43,815 bases of DNA, taken from Gammaproteobacteria bacterium. Lineage in GTDB: Bacteria > Pseudomonadota > Gammaproteobacteria > SZUA-140. Numbering within the stretch: the stretch's first letter is position 1; each line of letters starts with the position of its first letter. The notes below the pieces were generated by a model. That model searched no databases, was not told where the DNA came from, and saw nothing but the letters and a program-made list of their open reading frames with translations. The DNA is taken from positions 1-43,815 of the forward strand of contig QIGV01000070.1 of the NCBI GenBank assembly GCA_003230085.1. The letters are read 5' to 3'. The position numbers and the translations under genes were made by a program. This document shows positions 18,329 to 28,792 of this stretch, in pieces.

Positions 18329-18970
18329 TCAAAATGGCCAGAACCAGTAACGGCGGTGCTCCAGATCTTTCTTGCAGGCGGCAAGCTGGCGACTAAATCT
18401 TTTTGAATTGGATTCCACTTTGTGCGCAGCGCCAATTAACCATTTTTTTTTGAGGTAACTTTTTTTTCTGTAGCCCCCGTGACCTTCATGATAGGCAAGG
18501 TACTGGTTATAGGCATCCCATTTGGAGATACCCAGGCTGGTGTAACTGAAACGCCCATACCAGCCAATAAAGTCTACGGCATCTGCAAAGTCGTCACGAT
18601 CCCCGCCATAATTGCCGCTCTTGCTCTGGTACCATTCCCAGGTAGCATCCTTAACCTGGCCATAACCATACGCTGAGGTAGGTCGGTTAGCCGGAATGAA
18701 ACCAAGAATTTTATTGCGTGGCGGCCGGGCCTTGGGTTCAAAACGGGACTCCTGATAGACAATAGCCATCTGAATATGGACGGGTACTCCCCATTTCTCG
18801 AAGGACTGCATAGCATCGTGATACCAACCGCGCTTTTCCTTGAAAATAGCACAGATATTCTCACGATTTTCCGGGGGCGACGTGGCGCAGGCAGTGAGTA
18901 TCGTCACCATAATCAAAATGGCTGGCCCAAACCTGGCCAATATACGCCTGCTGGTATTTATCTGTGGCAC
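18329..18970 (-). CDS. Lytic transglycosylase (SLT domain) lipoprotein
   Basis: 213 aa; lipobox ILTACATS; AIVYQESRFEPKARPPR, SAYGYGQVKDATW, YLAYHEGHGGY. Confidence 0.85.
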   Translation of the reverse strand: MPQINTSRRILARFGPAILIMVTILTACATSPPENRENICAIFKEKRGWYHDAMQSFEKWGVPVHIQMAIVYQESRFEPKARPPRNKILGFIPANRPTSAYGYGQVKDATWEWYQSKSGNYGGDRDDFADAVDFIGWYGRFSYTSLGISKWDAYNQYLAYHEGHGGYRKKSYLKKKWLIGAAHKVESNSKRFSRQLAACKKDLEHRRYWFWPF

Positions 18971-19010
18971 TGGCAGTTACGTTACAGTTGAATTTTAGAC
19001 GCAAAGGCGT

Positions 19011-20906
19011 CTATGCGGATTTGCGCATAGCGCCACGCTTTTTCAGATAGACCAGCATCAGGGAAATAGCAGCCGGTGTAACACCAGGGATGCGGGCCGC
19101 CTGGCCCAGCAGAGCCGGCCGGGCCTCAGCAAGTTTTTGACGAACTTCTGAGGACAATCCCGGTACCTGCTCATAATCCAGATTCTGCGGTAATGGCGTC
19201 TGTTCATGGCGCCGTGTGCGCTCGATTTCATCCTGTTGGCGGTCGATATAACCCGCATATTGGGCCTGTATTTCGACTTGCTCAGCAACTCTGGCATTAC
19301 TTATCCCGGGTCCCATGCCTGTTAAACTGACCACATCACGATAAGAAATACCAGGACGGCGCAGCAAATCCATCAATGTATACTCCCTGGCGAGCGGCCC
19401 ACCCAGGGTTGCAGCATCGCCCTCGGACATAGATTGGGGACGAGCCCAGGTCGTTTCCAGTCTGGACTGTTCGCGTTCGAGCATCTCCCGACGCTGTTCA
19501 AAAATTCTGAAACGCGCCTCATCCACTACTCCCAGCGCATAACCCACCGGCGTCAGACGCAAATCGGCATTATCTTCACGCAACATCAGGCGATATTCGG
19601 CACGGCTGGTAAACATACGATAAGGCTCTTGTGTACCACAAGTCGTTAAGTCGTCGACCAAGACACCCAGATAGGCCTGGTCTCGACCTGGACACCAGGG
19701 CTCTTTATCCTGCACCTTGAGTACCGCATTGATACCGGCCAGCAACCCTTGGGCAGCGGCCTCCTCGTAGCCAGTGGTGCCATTGATCTGCCCGGCAAAG
19801 AAAAGTCCCTGAATAAATCGAGTTTCCAGTGATGTTTTCAAGTCTCGAGGATCAAAGTAATCATATTCAATGGCATAACCGGGGCGCATAATTTGGGCGT
19901 TTTCAAACCCGGGTATGGATTGAACAAGCGCATGCTGCACATCAAAAGGCAGGCTGGTAGAAATCCCGTTGGGATAGACTTCTTTTGTAGACAACCCCTC
20001 CGGCTCAACAAATATCTGATGAGAGGTCTTGTCGGCAAAACGCACGATCTTATCTTCTATCGATGGGCAGTAACGCGGGCCAGCGCCTTCAATAGCCCCG
20101 CTGTACATAGGCGAGCGATCTAGCGCACTACGGATGATGTCATGGGTGCGCTCACAGGTTGCGGTGATATGACAGGACACTTGCTCGGGGTGGTCAGAAA
20201 TGTTGCCCATGAAAGAGAATACTGGACGTTCCGTATCACCCGGCTGCTCGGACAGGCAACTATAGTTTATGCTGCGACCATCAAGACGGGGCGGAGTCCC
20301 GGTCTTGAGACGTCCAACACGGAAAGGGAGTTCGCGCAAACGCCGGGCCAGGGTATTGGCAGGCGGATCGCCTGCACGTCCACCTTCGTGATTCTCAAGA
20401 CCGATATGAATACGCCCGCCGAGAAAGGTTCCCACGGTCAGCACCACGGTCGAGGCATAAAAACTGAGCCCCATCCGGGTCAGTACGCCAATCACCTGTT
20501 CATTTTTGATGATCAGGTCATCGACGCCCTCCTGAAACAGGGCCAGATTGGGCTGAGACTCCAGTGCTCGCCGGATTACCTGCTTATAGCGTACACGATC
20601 AGCCTGTGCCCGCGTGGCCCGAACAGCCGGGCCTTTGCTAGCATTGAGCTTGCGAAAATGGATACCGGCATAGTCAGCTGCCCGAGCCATGATGCCGCCC
20701 ATGGCGTCGATTTCCTTTACCAGATGCCCCTTACCAATACCACCAATAGCAGGATTACAGCTCATCTGACCTAAAGTATCGATGCTGTGCGTCAACAACA
20801 GGGTGCGCGCGCCCATCCGGGCGGCAGCCAGCGCGGCCTCAACACCAGCGTGACCACCACCAACAACAATTACGTCAAATTTTTCCTGATAATCCATTTC
20901 TGTCAA
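19011..20906 (-). CDS. mnmG: tRNA uridine 5-carboxymethylaminomethyl modification enzyme MnmG (GidA)
   Basis: 631 aa; [69 protein letters not shown]. Confidence 0.98.
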   Translation of the reverse strand: MTEMDYQEKFDVIVVGGGHAGVEAALAAARMGARTLLLTHSIDTLGQMSCNPAIGGIGKGHLVKEIDAMGGIMARAADYAGIHFRKLNASKGPAVRATRAQADRVRYKQVIRRALESQPNLALFQEGVDDLIIKNEQVIGVLTRMGLSFYASTVVLTVGTFLGGRIHIGLENHEGGRAGDPPANTLARRLRELPFRVGRLKTGTPPRLDGRSINYSCLSEQPGDTERPVFSFMGNISDHPEQVSCHITATCERTHDIIRSALDRSPMYSGAIEGAGPRYCPSIEDKIVRFADKTSHQIFVEPEGLSTKEVYPNGISTSLPFDVQHALVQSIPGFENAQIMRPGYAIEYDYFDPRDLKTSLETRFIQGLFFAGQINGTTGYEEAAAQGLLAGINAVLKVQDKEPWCPGRDQAYLGVLVDDLTTCGTQEPYRMFTSRAEYRLMLREDNADLRLTPVGYALGVVDEARFRIFEQRREMLEREQSRLETTWARPQSMSEGDAATLGGPLAREYTLMDLLRRPGISYRDVVSLTGMGPGISNARVAEQVEIQAQYAGYIDRQQDEIERTRRHEQTPLPQNLDYEQVPGLSSEVRQKLAEARPALLGQAARIPGVTPAAISLMLVYLKKRGAMRKSA

Positions 20907-21032
20907 CCTGTTAGTACAATTGAATATTTAATATTATTTATGTGATGGCAGGGTAGGTAATAAGCAATCAATCCATCTCACCATGAAAGCGAAACATCCT
21001 GCCGCAGGTAAAGTCATGACCCTTCCTAGCCG

Positions 21033-21134
21033 TTAAACATTGCAGCCGTAAGCATGAATTCCAGCCCTGGCGCCGGGTGCTAGTGCGAACGATGTCAATG
21101 AGCAGGATAATATCAAGATCAACAACTTATTCAT
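21033..21134 (-). CDS. Possible small secreted peptide (33 aa, signal-peptide-like)
   Basis: Reverse complement translates MNKLLILILSCSLTSFALAPGARAGIHAYGCNV*; not in ORF track because short. Confidence 0.25.
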   Translation of the reverse strand: MNKLLILILSCSLTSFALAPGARAGIHAYGCNV

Positions 21135-21140
21135 ATCAAT

Positions 21141-22094
21141 ATGCATAGATCCAGCGCGACTCTCATCATTAAGGAAGGACAAAAACCCCTCGATAAGGTT
21201 ATCTCCTCAATTAATGGAATCATTCTTGGCAAGGAACCGGTTATCAGGCTAGCCATTGCCTGTATGCTTGCCAAAGGCCATTTGTTGCTGGAAGACCTGC
21301 CCGGTGTCGGTAAAACCACCATGGCCCATGTCCTGGCTCGTTCCCTGGGCCTGGATTTTAATCGCATCCAGTTCACCAGTGACATGTTGCCTGCAGATAT
21401 CCTGGGTGTCTCTGTCTATGATCAAAAAAAGGCCGGCTTTCGCTTTCACCCGGGGCCAATCTTTTCGCAGGTCGTATTGGCCGATGAAATTAACCGCGCT
21501 ACACCCAAGGCACAGAGTGCTCTACTTGAGGCCATGGAAGAATACCAAGTCACGACTGAGGGAGAAACGCATCCCTTACCTGACCCATTTTTCGTCATCG
21601 CCACACAGAATCCCAGCAATCAAATAGGCACCTTTCCGCTACCAGAGTCCCAATTGGACCGATTTTTGATGCGCCTCGGGATCGGTTATCCTGATAGTGA
21701 TGCAGAGCGGGCGCTGCTAAAGGGCTGTGATCGTCGGGATCTGCTCCGGGAACTCGCCCCCGCTATGCAGGCTGTGGAACTGCGCACGCTGCAAGCAGAG
21801 GTATCTAAGGTGCATGTCTCAGATACGCTAATCGATTATATTCAAGCATTATTGGCTCATACTCGTGAGTCGCCGTTGTACCGTCATGGGCTCTCCCCCC
21901 GCGCAGGACTGGCCCTGTTACGATGTTCACAAGCCTGGGCCATGTTGGAAGGTCGCCATCACGTCTTGCCCGAAGATGTTCAGGCTGTACTGCCTAGTGT
22001 CGTCAATCATCGCCTGCAACCATCGCCTGAGAACAGTGCGCAGAGTAGCGATGACCTGGTGAGTTCTCTATTAAATACCGTGCCTGTCTCCTGA
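21141..22094 (+). CDS. MoxR family AAA+ ATPase
   Basis: 317 aa; GHLLLEDLPGVGKTTMAHVLARSLGLDFNRIQFTSDMLPADILGVSVY, VLADEINRATPKAQSALLEAMEE. Confidence 0.95.
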   Translation: MHRSSATLIIKEGQKPLDKVISSINGIILGKEPVIRLAIACMLAKGHLLLEDLPGVGKTTMAHVLARSLGLDFNRIQFTSDMLPADILGVSVYDQKKAGFRFHPGPIFSQVVLADEINRATPKAQSALLEAMEEYQVTTEGETHPLPDPFFVIATQNPSNQIGTFPLPESQLDRFLMRLGIGYPDSDAERALLKGCDRRDLLRELAPAMQAVELRTLQAEVSKVHVSDTLIDYIQALLAHTRESPLYRHGLSPRAGLALLRCSQAWAMLEGRHHVLPEDVQAVLPSVVNHRLQPSPENSAQSSDDLVSSLLNTVPVS

Positions 22095-22131
22095 TCCATC
22101 TGGCCGGCTGGTTGGAATACCTGTCATTCAC

Positions 22132-23106
22132 ATGCATTTCTCAATAACAGCACTGCCACACCGTCTCTATCGACTGCTCCGTGTCGAGCGTCGCTCACCA
22201 TCATCCCGCGGTCGCCCGGTCACCCTTTCCCGACAACGGGTCTATATCCTGCCTACCCGCTATGGGCTTGTCTTTGGGCTATTAATTTTTGTTATGGCCA
22301 TCGGGGCAGCCAACTACAATAACAGTGTGGGTTTTATGGTGACATTCTTGCTCGCGAGCCTGGGCCTGGTGACTATCCTGCACACCTATCGCAACCTGGC
22401 CCAGTTGACCTTTCGAACAGGGAAAGCACTACATGTTTTTTGTGGGGAAGCCGCCAGATTCACTATTTATGCCGATAATCCGGGCAAATTACCCCGCGTA
22501 TCCGTGGCCCTGCGACTCGCCAATCAGGCGGCAATCCATAGCGATATAAAAGCTAACGCGACGACGACAATCGAGTTAGACCTGCCTAGTCATCGCAGGG
22601 GCTATCTCCCCATTACCACACTGACCGTATCAACCCGGTATCCGTTAGGTATTTTTTATGCCTGGTCTCATATCAAGCTAGACATGACCTGCCTGATCTA
22701 TCCGCGTCCCAGTGACAGTACCATTGCACCCGAGCTGGCCCGTCGATCGGGTGGCAAACAAACCGCCTTTACCATCGGTAATGATGATTTTCTTGGCTAT
22801 CGTACCTATCAAAGTAGTGATTCACCCCGGCATGTGGACTGGAAGGCCGTTGCACGTGGTAAGGAAATGCTCACCAAGCTGTTTGCCGACAATGAAAGTG
22901 AAGAACAGTGGCTAGACTGGGACAGCCTGGAAAAACTGGATACCGAGGCACGCCTGAGCCAGCTATGCCGATGGGTAATTGATGCCGAAAACGCCAGTTA
23001 CCGTTATGGGCTGTGCATACCTGGCGAGGTCATCCAGATAAGCCGGGGTGATGCCCACAAGCAGCGCTGTCTGGAGGCCCTCGCCCTTTTTGAGGCGCCG
23101 TTATGA
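22132..23106 (+). CDS. DUF58 domain-containing protein
   Basis: 324 aa; two N-terminal TMs, then DSPRHVDWKAVARGKEMLTKLF DUF58 signature; downstream of moxR. Confidence 0.88.
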   Translation: MHFSITALPHRLYRLLRVERRSPSSRGRPVTLSRQRVYILPTRYGLVFGLLIFVMAIGAANYNNSVGFMVTFLLASLGLVTILHTYRNLAQLTFRTGKALHVFCGEAARFTIYADNPGKLPRVSVALRLANQAAIHSDIKANATTTIELDLPSHRRGYLPITTLTVSTRYPLGIFYAWSHIKLDMTCLIYPRPSDSTIAPELARRSGGKQTAFTIGNDDFLGYRTYQSSDSPRHVDWKAVARGKEMLTKLFADNESEEQWLDWDSLEKLDTEARLSQLCRWVIDAENASYRYGLCIPGEVIQISRGDAHKQRCLEALALFEAPL

Positions 23107-25106
23107 ACAGGACCCCGGCAGCAGAAATCCCGCTTGCACCATCAACCATCAAATTGTTGCTAGTCTCTCTTGCCCTGGTCCTGGCCCCTCATCTTACCCA
23201 CCTGCCCATACTGATTAGTTTATTCTGTATTGTATTTGGCCTGTGGCGTTTGATGGCCAGCACCCACGGCTGGCCACTACCGGGGAAAATTTCCCGCCTG
23301 CTGTTGACCCTGCTGGTGATGGCAGTTGTGATCATGACCTATGGAACAATCATTGGGCCAGATCCCGGTACGGCATTGCTGACTGCCATGTTGGGTCTGA
23401 AACTACTCGAAACCAGGCGCCCACGTGATGCGGCGCTGGTAATCACTCTAGGTTACTTTTTGACGGTAACAATGGCCCTCTACTCTCAGTCCATTGCACT
23501 GGCAATCTATATGCTCGTGGTCATTCTGTTACTGACGGCGACACTGATTAAGCTGAACCAGTTTTCATCACATCGTGTGGGTAGCAAACCGATACGCCTG
23601 GCTGCCAAGCTGTTTCTCCAGGCCGTTCCACTCATGATTGTGATGTTCCTCCTGTTTCCGCGCCTACCCGGGCCCTTGTGGGGGTTCCCCCCGGGCGCAA
23701 GCAGTGGAACCACAGGGCTGAGTGAAGAGATGACCCCTGGTAGTATCAGCAATCTAGGACAGTCGGATGCCGTTGCTTTTCGGGTCAAGTTCGATGGCCC
23801 TACACCAAACAATTCCCTGCTCTACTGGCGCGGACCGGTACTGTGGGCGACTAATGGCAAAAGCTGGACGCCAGGTCCCCGTAAATCTACCCATCCGACG
23901 GGCTATCCCATTCCCAAGAGGGTACCTGTGCCCCAGAGGGTACAAGATGGCCTGGTCACCATGGGTCAAGAGGTCAGTTATCAGGTCACGCTTGAACCCC
24001 ATCCACACAATTGGCTCTATGCTCTAGATGTACCAACATCGATTCCAGATGGCGCGATGCGCTCCCCGGATTACCAACTACTCGCCAATGAGCCGGTCAT
24101 GACATTGGTCCGCTACCGGGTAACATCGCATACCCGCTATCGTATGGACAACCTGAGCCCAGATGACCGACAGCAAGCCCTGCAACTGGTTGCCGGATCT
24201 AACCTCAAGGCGCAGGCTATGGGGCGGAAGTGGCGCAGTGAATTCAGTGATGACGCACAATTGGTGCAACACGCGCTGAGTTATTTTCATGATGAACATT
24301 TCTACTATACGCTCAAACCTCCGCTGTTGAAGGGCGACACGGTAGACGAATTCCTGTTCAATACCCGGCGCGGCTTCTGCGAACATTATGCCGCCAGCTT
24401 TACGGTTCTAATGCGCGCCGCCGGTATTCCCACCCGTATCGTCACGGGCTACCAAGGTGGTGAAGCCAACCCGGTAGGCGATTATCTGGTTGTCCGTCAA
24501 AGAGATGCCCATGCATGGACGGAGGTCTGGCTTGGCGATCAGGGCTGGGTACGTATTGACCCCACCGCTGCCGTTGCCCCGGCACGTATTGAAAAGGGCA
24601 TCGACAGCATATTGGAAGAATCCCGGCAGGGTATTTTTAATTACAAGCTCGCCGGGAATGTATGGGGCCAGCTGCGCAATGGATTTGATGTACTCAATAA
24701 CGGCTGGAACCAATGGGTGTTGGGGTACCAGTCATCATTGCAGAACCAGTTGTTAGCCAGCCTGGGTCTTTTAACCTGGCAGGGCAAGACTGTCGGGGTC
24801 ATTTTCGGCCTAGGTCTCTTACTGTCCCTGATTGCAGGGCTGTTATTACGCCATCAGAACGCCCGGCAGGATCCGGTTACTGCGGCTTACCGACGCTTTT
24901 GTTACAAGCTTGCACGGCGAGGTTTGGCGCGCGCACCGACTGAAGGACCTATCAATTATGCCGATAGAATAGTTACTTGGCGACCGGATCTGGCAGAGGA
25001 GGTCGTGGCAATTAACCAGATGTATATTGCTCTGCAATATGGTGAGAATCCGACAACGTCGATCATGCGCCGATTTTACCGCAGGATCAGGGCCTTCAAA
25101 CCTTGA
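23103..25106 (+). CDS. tgpA: TgpA-like DUF3488/transglutaminase-like membrane protein
   Basis: 667 aa; N-terminal TM bundle, transglutaminase core RRGFCEHYAASFTVLMRAAGIPTRIVTGYQGG...QRDAHAWTEVWLGDQGWVRIDPTAAV. Confidence 0.92.
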   Translation: MNRTPAAEIPLAPSTIKLLLVSLALVLAPHLTHLPILISLFCIVFGLWRLMASTHGWPLPGKISRLLLTLLVMAVVIMTYGTIIGPDPGTALLTAMLGLKLLETRRPRDAALVITLGYFLTVTMALYSQSIALAIYMLVVILLLTATLIKLNQFSSHRVGSKPIRLAAKLFLQAVPLMIVMFLLFPRLPGPLWGFPPGASSGTTGLSEEMTPGSISNLGQSDAVAFRVKFDGPTPNNSLLYWRGPVLWATNGKSWTPGPRKSTHPTGYPIPKRVPVPQRVQDGLVTMGQEVSYQVTLEPHPHNWLYALDVPTSIPDGAMRSPDYQLLANEPVMTLVRYRVTSHTRYRMDNLSPDDRQQALQLVAGSNLKAQAMGRKWRSEFSDDAQLVQHALSYFHDEHFYYTLKPPLLKGDTVDEFLFNTRRGFCEHYAASFTVLMRAAGIPTRIVTGYQGGEANPVGDYLVVRQRDAHAWTEVWLGDQGWVRIDPTAAVAPARIEKGIDSILEESRQGIFNYKLAGNVWGQLRNGFDVLNNGWNQWVLGYQSSLQNQLLASLGLLTWQGKTVGVIFGLGLLLSLIAGLLLRHQNARQDPVTAAYRRFCYKLARRGLARAPTEGPINYADRIVTWRPDLAEEVVAINQMYIALQYGENPTTSIMRRFYRRIRAFKP

Positions 25107-25137
25107 TCGGCTATACACTTAAATAAGGGGAGAGGAA

Positions 25138-25653
25138 ATGGCTGACTCCAAATCGCACAAATCAGTGCCCGGGTTGCAACAACTTGGAGGTGGTACGGAT
25201 TTTAAAAAAGACGTGGCCGCGATGTTGAAGGGCACCCAGATGTTTGCCGATTTTTTTCAGGATGAAAATGAAGTGATCGCCCAATACATGCATGCGTATG
25301 GCGCCCCCAAAGGAGTCATTATTTTTCGCGAGGGGGAGCGTACTGGACACCTCTGCCTGTTGGTCGAAGGTCGCCTGGAATTGTACAAGGATGATGACCA
25401 GGGTGGTCAAAAAAAACTGGTCGAGATCCGCGCCGGTAAATCTATCGGTGAAATGTCTGTGCTGGATGGCCTGCCATATTCCGCCACAGGTATTACTGCG
25501 ATCCCGTCAAAACTGCTGCTGTTAACGCGCGGCAATCTTAATAGCATAATCGATGAACATCCCCGTCTGGCGGCAAAAGTGTTGTGGAAAATCGGCAACC
25601 TGCTGAGTTTGCGGTTACGCCAGACAACCGGGAAACTGATCGATTTTTTATAA
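25138..25653 (+). CDS. Cyclic nucleotide-binding (cNMP/CRP-like) domain protein without DNA-binding domain
   Basis: 171 aa; GVIIFREGERTGHLCLLVEGRLELYKDD...VEIRAGKSIGEMSVLDGLPYSATGIT; ends without HTH. Confidence 0.85.
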   Translation: MADSKSHKSVPGLQQLGGGTDFKKDVAAMLKGTQMFADFFQDENEVIAQYMHAYGAPKGVIIFREGERTGHLCLLVEGRLELYKDDDQGGQKKLVEIRAGKSIGEMSVLDGLPYSATGITAIPSKLLLLTRGNLNSIIDEHPRLAAKVLWKIGNLLSLRLRQTTGKLIDFL

Positions 25654-25672
25654 TCAGAATCTATAAGTCAGA

Positions 25673-27082
25673 TTATTTTCCAATACAAAACTCTCCAAAA
25701 ATACGTCCCAGCAGATCATCGGCGGTAACCACCCCGGTAATCTCACCCAGCGCTGTCTGTGCCTGACGCAGGTCTTCCGCTAATAGTTCTCCTGCCTGAT
25801 GCTGTTCCAGCTGTTCTCGGCCACTGGTGATACACTGAATAGCCCGTTGCAGCGCATCTAGGTGGCGCCGCCGCGCCATAAAGTTACCCTCGCCATGACT
25901 GCTATATCCCATACACGCTTTCAGGTGCTGACATAGCAAATCGACACCCTTCCCGGTGCTTGCAGAGAGAAATATTTCTGGTATCCGGCCACTGTCGCAA
26001 AGTGCGGGCGGGTCACCTGTAAGGTCTATTTTATTGTGGATAATCGTCAGTTTGTCAGAATAATCTATACCCTGCCCAAGGGTGCCTGTCCCTGACCCGG
26101 GAGAGCCCAGCCCAGGGTTATCGGTGCGTATAAATTCTTCGATTCCACCGTCTGCCTGCTCCACGCTGCAATCCACCATCATCAGGACCCTGTCAGCTCG
26201 TGCAATCTCTTCCCGTGCGCGTTGAATACCCAGCTGCTCCACAGGGTCGGTGCTATCGCGCAAACCAGCAGTATCGATGATATGTAGAGGCATGCCGTCA
26301 ATCGTAATCTGCTCGCGAAGGACATCGCGTGTTGTGCCGGGTATCCCTGTCACGATGGCGGCTTCACGACGAGCCAACCTGTTAAGTAAACTGGATTTAC
26401 CCACATTGGGCCGACCGGCAATCACCACTGTCATGCCTTCCTGCAATAGATATCCCTGTTGGGCGGACGCAAGAATTCCAGACAGGTCGCTTGTGATCCG
26501 ATCCAGTCTTTCCCGCACGCCACCGTGATTGAGAATATCAATTTCTTCGTCAGGGAAATCAATTGCCGCCTCAATATATAGGCGTAACTCGGTAATACGC
26601 TCCACCAAACCATGAATCAGGGCAGAAAACTCGCCCTGAAGTGAGCGTTGCGCCGAGCGCGCAGCTTGTTCCGATGAACTGTTGATAAGGTCTGCAATCG
26701 CCTCAGCCTGGGCCAAGTCGATCTTGCCATTGAGAAAGGCGCGCTCACTGAATTCACCAGGGCGAGCAGGGCGAGCGCCCAAGTCTATTACGCGATGCTG
26801 GAGCATATCCAGGACAATTGGACCACCGTGGCCCTGCAGTTCCAATACATCCTCGCCGGTAAAGGAAGCGGGACCAGGAAAGTACAGGGCTATACCACGA
26901 TCCAGAACGGTATCATTTGCATCAAAAAAGGGGGCATATTCGGCATAGCGCGCCTGTGGCAGGTAGTGCAGAACGGCTCGGGCGATCTCTGTGGTACGTG
27001 GCCCTGAAACACGGACAATACCAACTCCACCTCGTCCTACAGGGGTAGCAAGTGCGACAATGGTATCCGTATCCATGTGCAT
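25673..27082 (-). CDS. mnmE: tRNA modification GTPase MnmE (TrmE)
   Basis: 469 aa; [44 protein letters not shown]-terminal FCIGK. Confidence 0.98.
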   Translation of the reverse strand: MHMDTDTIVALATPVGRGGVGIVRVSGPRTTEIARAVLHYLPQARYAEYAPFFDANDTVLDRGIALYFPGPASFTGEDVLELQGHGGPIVLDMLQHRVIDLGARPARPGEFSERAFLNGKIDLAQAEAIADLINSSSEQAARSAQRSLQGEFSALIHGLVERITELRLYIEAAIDFPDEEIDILNHGGVRERLDRITSDLSGILASAQQGYLLQEGMTVVIAGRPNVGKSSLLNRLARREAAIVTGIPGTTRDVLREQITIDGMPLHIIDTAGLRDSTDPVEQLGIQRAREEIARADRVLMMVDCSVEQADGGIEEFIRTDNPGLGSPGSGTGTLGQGIDYSDKLTIIHNKIDLTGDPPALCDSGRIPEIFLSASTGKGVDLLCQHLKACMGYSSHGEGNFMARRRHLDALQRAIQCITSGREQLEQHQAGELLAEDLRQAQTALGEITGVVTADDLLGRIFGEFCIGK

Positions 27083-27118
27083 GACCGTGCAGTGGGCAGG
27101 CCTATCAGTAGGGTCCGG

Positions 27119-28789
27119 TCAGGTTTTCGCGTTCGCGGCCGCCTTTTCAATACGGCGGGTAATGTACCACTGCTGGAGGATAGACAAGGCACTGTTGGTC
27201 ACCCAGTACAGCACCAGACCCGACGGGAAAAACGCAAAGAACAGGGTAAAAATAAATGGCAGGGCCATCATGACCTTGGCCTGTATCGGGTCAGGCGGCA
27301 CCGGGTTTAGCTTTTGCTGTATGAACATGGTCGCGCCCATCAACAGCGGCAGGATGTAAATGGGATCTTTCGCTGACAGGTCGTTGAGCCAAAAAATAAA
27401 ATCTGCCTGGCGCAACTCCACGCTTTCCAGCAAGACCCAATACAGAGAGATAAAAACCGGAATCTGAACCAGCATCGGTAAACAGCCACCCATGGGATTG
27501 ATCTTTTCCTTTTTATACATCTCCATCATGGCCTGGCTCATGCGCTGGCGATCATCTCCATAGCGCTCTCTCATGGCGGTGATTTTGGGCTGTAGTTTGC
27601 GCATATTAGCCATCGAGCGATAACTGACTTCTGACAGTTTGTAGAACACCAGCTTGATCAGCAGGGTGAGGAGAATGATCGTAAAACCCCAGTTGCCGAT
27701 AACAGAATGAATATATTCCATTAACCAGAAAATCGGCTTGGCCAACACCGTGAGGATGCCGTAATCCACTGTCAACTCTAGACCGGGCGCTAATTTTTCA
27801 AGGCGGTGCTGCTCCTTGGGCCCCACGAAGACTTTGCTGCTAAAAGTTTTTTGCTGACCCGGCGCTACCGCTGACTGGGCAGAGACCAGGCCCAGGATAT
27901 AGGGACTGCCCTGAGGCGCTTTGGTATAAAAGTGATTGACCTGATCTTCATCCGGAATCCACGCGCTAACAAAATAGTGCTGAATCATGGCGGCCCAGCC
28001 ACCCTTGATATCACGGCTGAGATCACCGTCCTGCATATCATCAAAATCTATTTTTTCGTACTTTTCCGCATCACTGTAGATAACGCCACCAGTGTAGGTG
28101 TATATGAAAGCAGGCTTTTCATTGTCGCCCGGCTCAGTGCGCTGTAACTGGCGGTATTGATGTCCGCGCCATTCCTGCTCAGTGCCGTTGTTGACCGTTT
28201 GAGCAATTTCAATAACATAACTATTACGTTTGAATGTGTAGACCTTGGTGACGGTGACACCGTCTGGTGATGTCCAGCGCAGCGGGACCTGGATCATATC
28301 AGCACCCGCTGGTAAGCGATATTCCGCCTGGTCAGCAGAAAATAGTGCGTGGTGGTCAGGCGCCGATTGCTTGGATAGCAGGCCGCTCTGGGCGATGAAG
28401 ATCCGGGTAGCACTATCTTCCATCAATCGGAAAGGATGGCCGGGCTCATCGGGATTCACCGGGTAAGCAAGCAGGTCGACCTGGCGTATATCGCCGCCAA
28501 TGGTGTCGATTTCTACATCCAGTAGATCGGTCCTAACATGAACACGTTTCCCTTTTTTAAGGACTTCCTGGCTGGCCTGTGCCACAGACAGTATGTCTGT
28601 TTCTACCTGTGACGGACTCTGCGGCGTGAAGGGCACATCTTCTCCCTGCTCCGTCTGCGGTAGCGATACTGCTGACTGTGTTGTGGTTGTAGTGGGCTGT
28701 TGCGTAATATTGTCCTTCTGCCAGGCTTGCCAGATCAGCAGCAATACGAACGACAGCGCAAAAAAGAGGATGACTCTTTGATTATCCAT
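27119..28789 (-). CDS. yidC: Membrane protein insertase YidC
   Basis: 556 aa; MDNQRVILFFALSFVLLLIWQAW, 60KD_IMP core KLSEVSYRSMANMRKLQPKITAMRERYGDDRQRMSQAMMEMYKKEKINPMGGCLPMLVQIPVF. Confidence 0.98.
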   Translation of the reverse strand: MDNQRVILFFALSFVLLLIWQAWQKDNITQQPTTTTTQSAVSLPQTEQGEDVPFTPQSPSQVETDILSVAQASQEVLKKGKRVHVRTDLLDVEIDTIGGDIRQVDLLAYPVNPDEPGHPFRLMEDSATRIFIAQSGLLSKQSAPDHHALFSADQAEYRLPAGADMIQVPLRWTSPDGVTVTKVYTFKRNSYVIEIAQTVNNGTEQEWRGHQYRQLQRTEPGDNEKPAFIYTYTGGVIYSDAEKYEKIDFDDMQDGDLSRDIKGGWAAMIQHYFVSAWIPDEDQVNHFYTKAPQGSPYILGLVSAQSAVAPGQQKTFSSKVFVGPKEQHRLEKLAPGLELTVDYGILTVLAKPIFWLMEYIHSVIGNWGFTIILLTLLIKLVFYKLSEVSYRSMANMRKLQPKITAMRERYGDDRQRMSQAMMEMYKKEKINPMGGCLPMLVQIPVFISLYWVLLESVELRQADFIFWLNDLSAKDPIYILPLLMGATMFIQQKLNPVPPDPIQAKVMMALPFIFTLFFAFFPSGLVLYWVTNSALSILQQWYITRRIEKAAANAKT

Positions 28790-28792
28790 AAC

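Noticed and set aside
20142-20774. 210-aa plus-strand ORF antisense to mnmG
   Set aside because: Lies wholly opposite highly conserved MnmG coding sequence; no domain signature.
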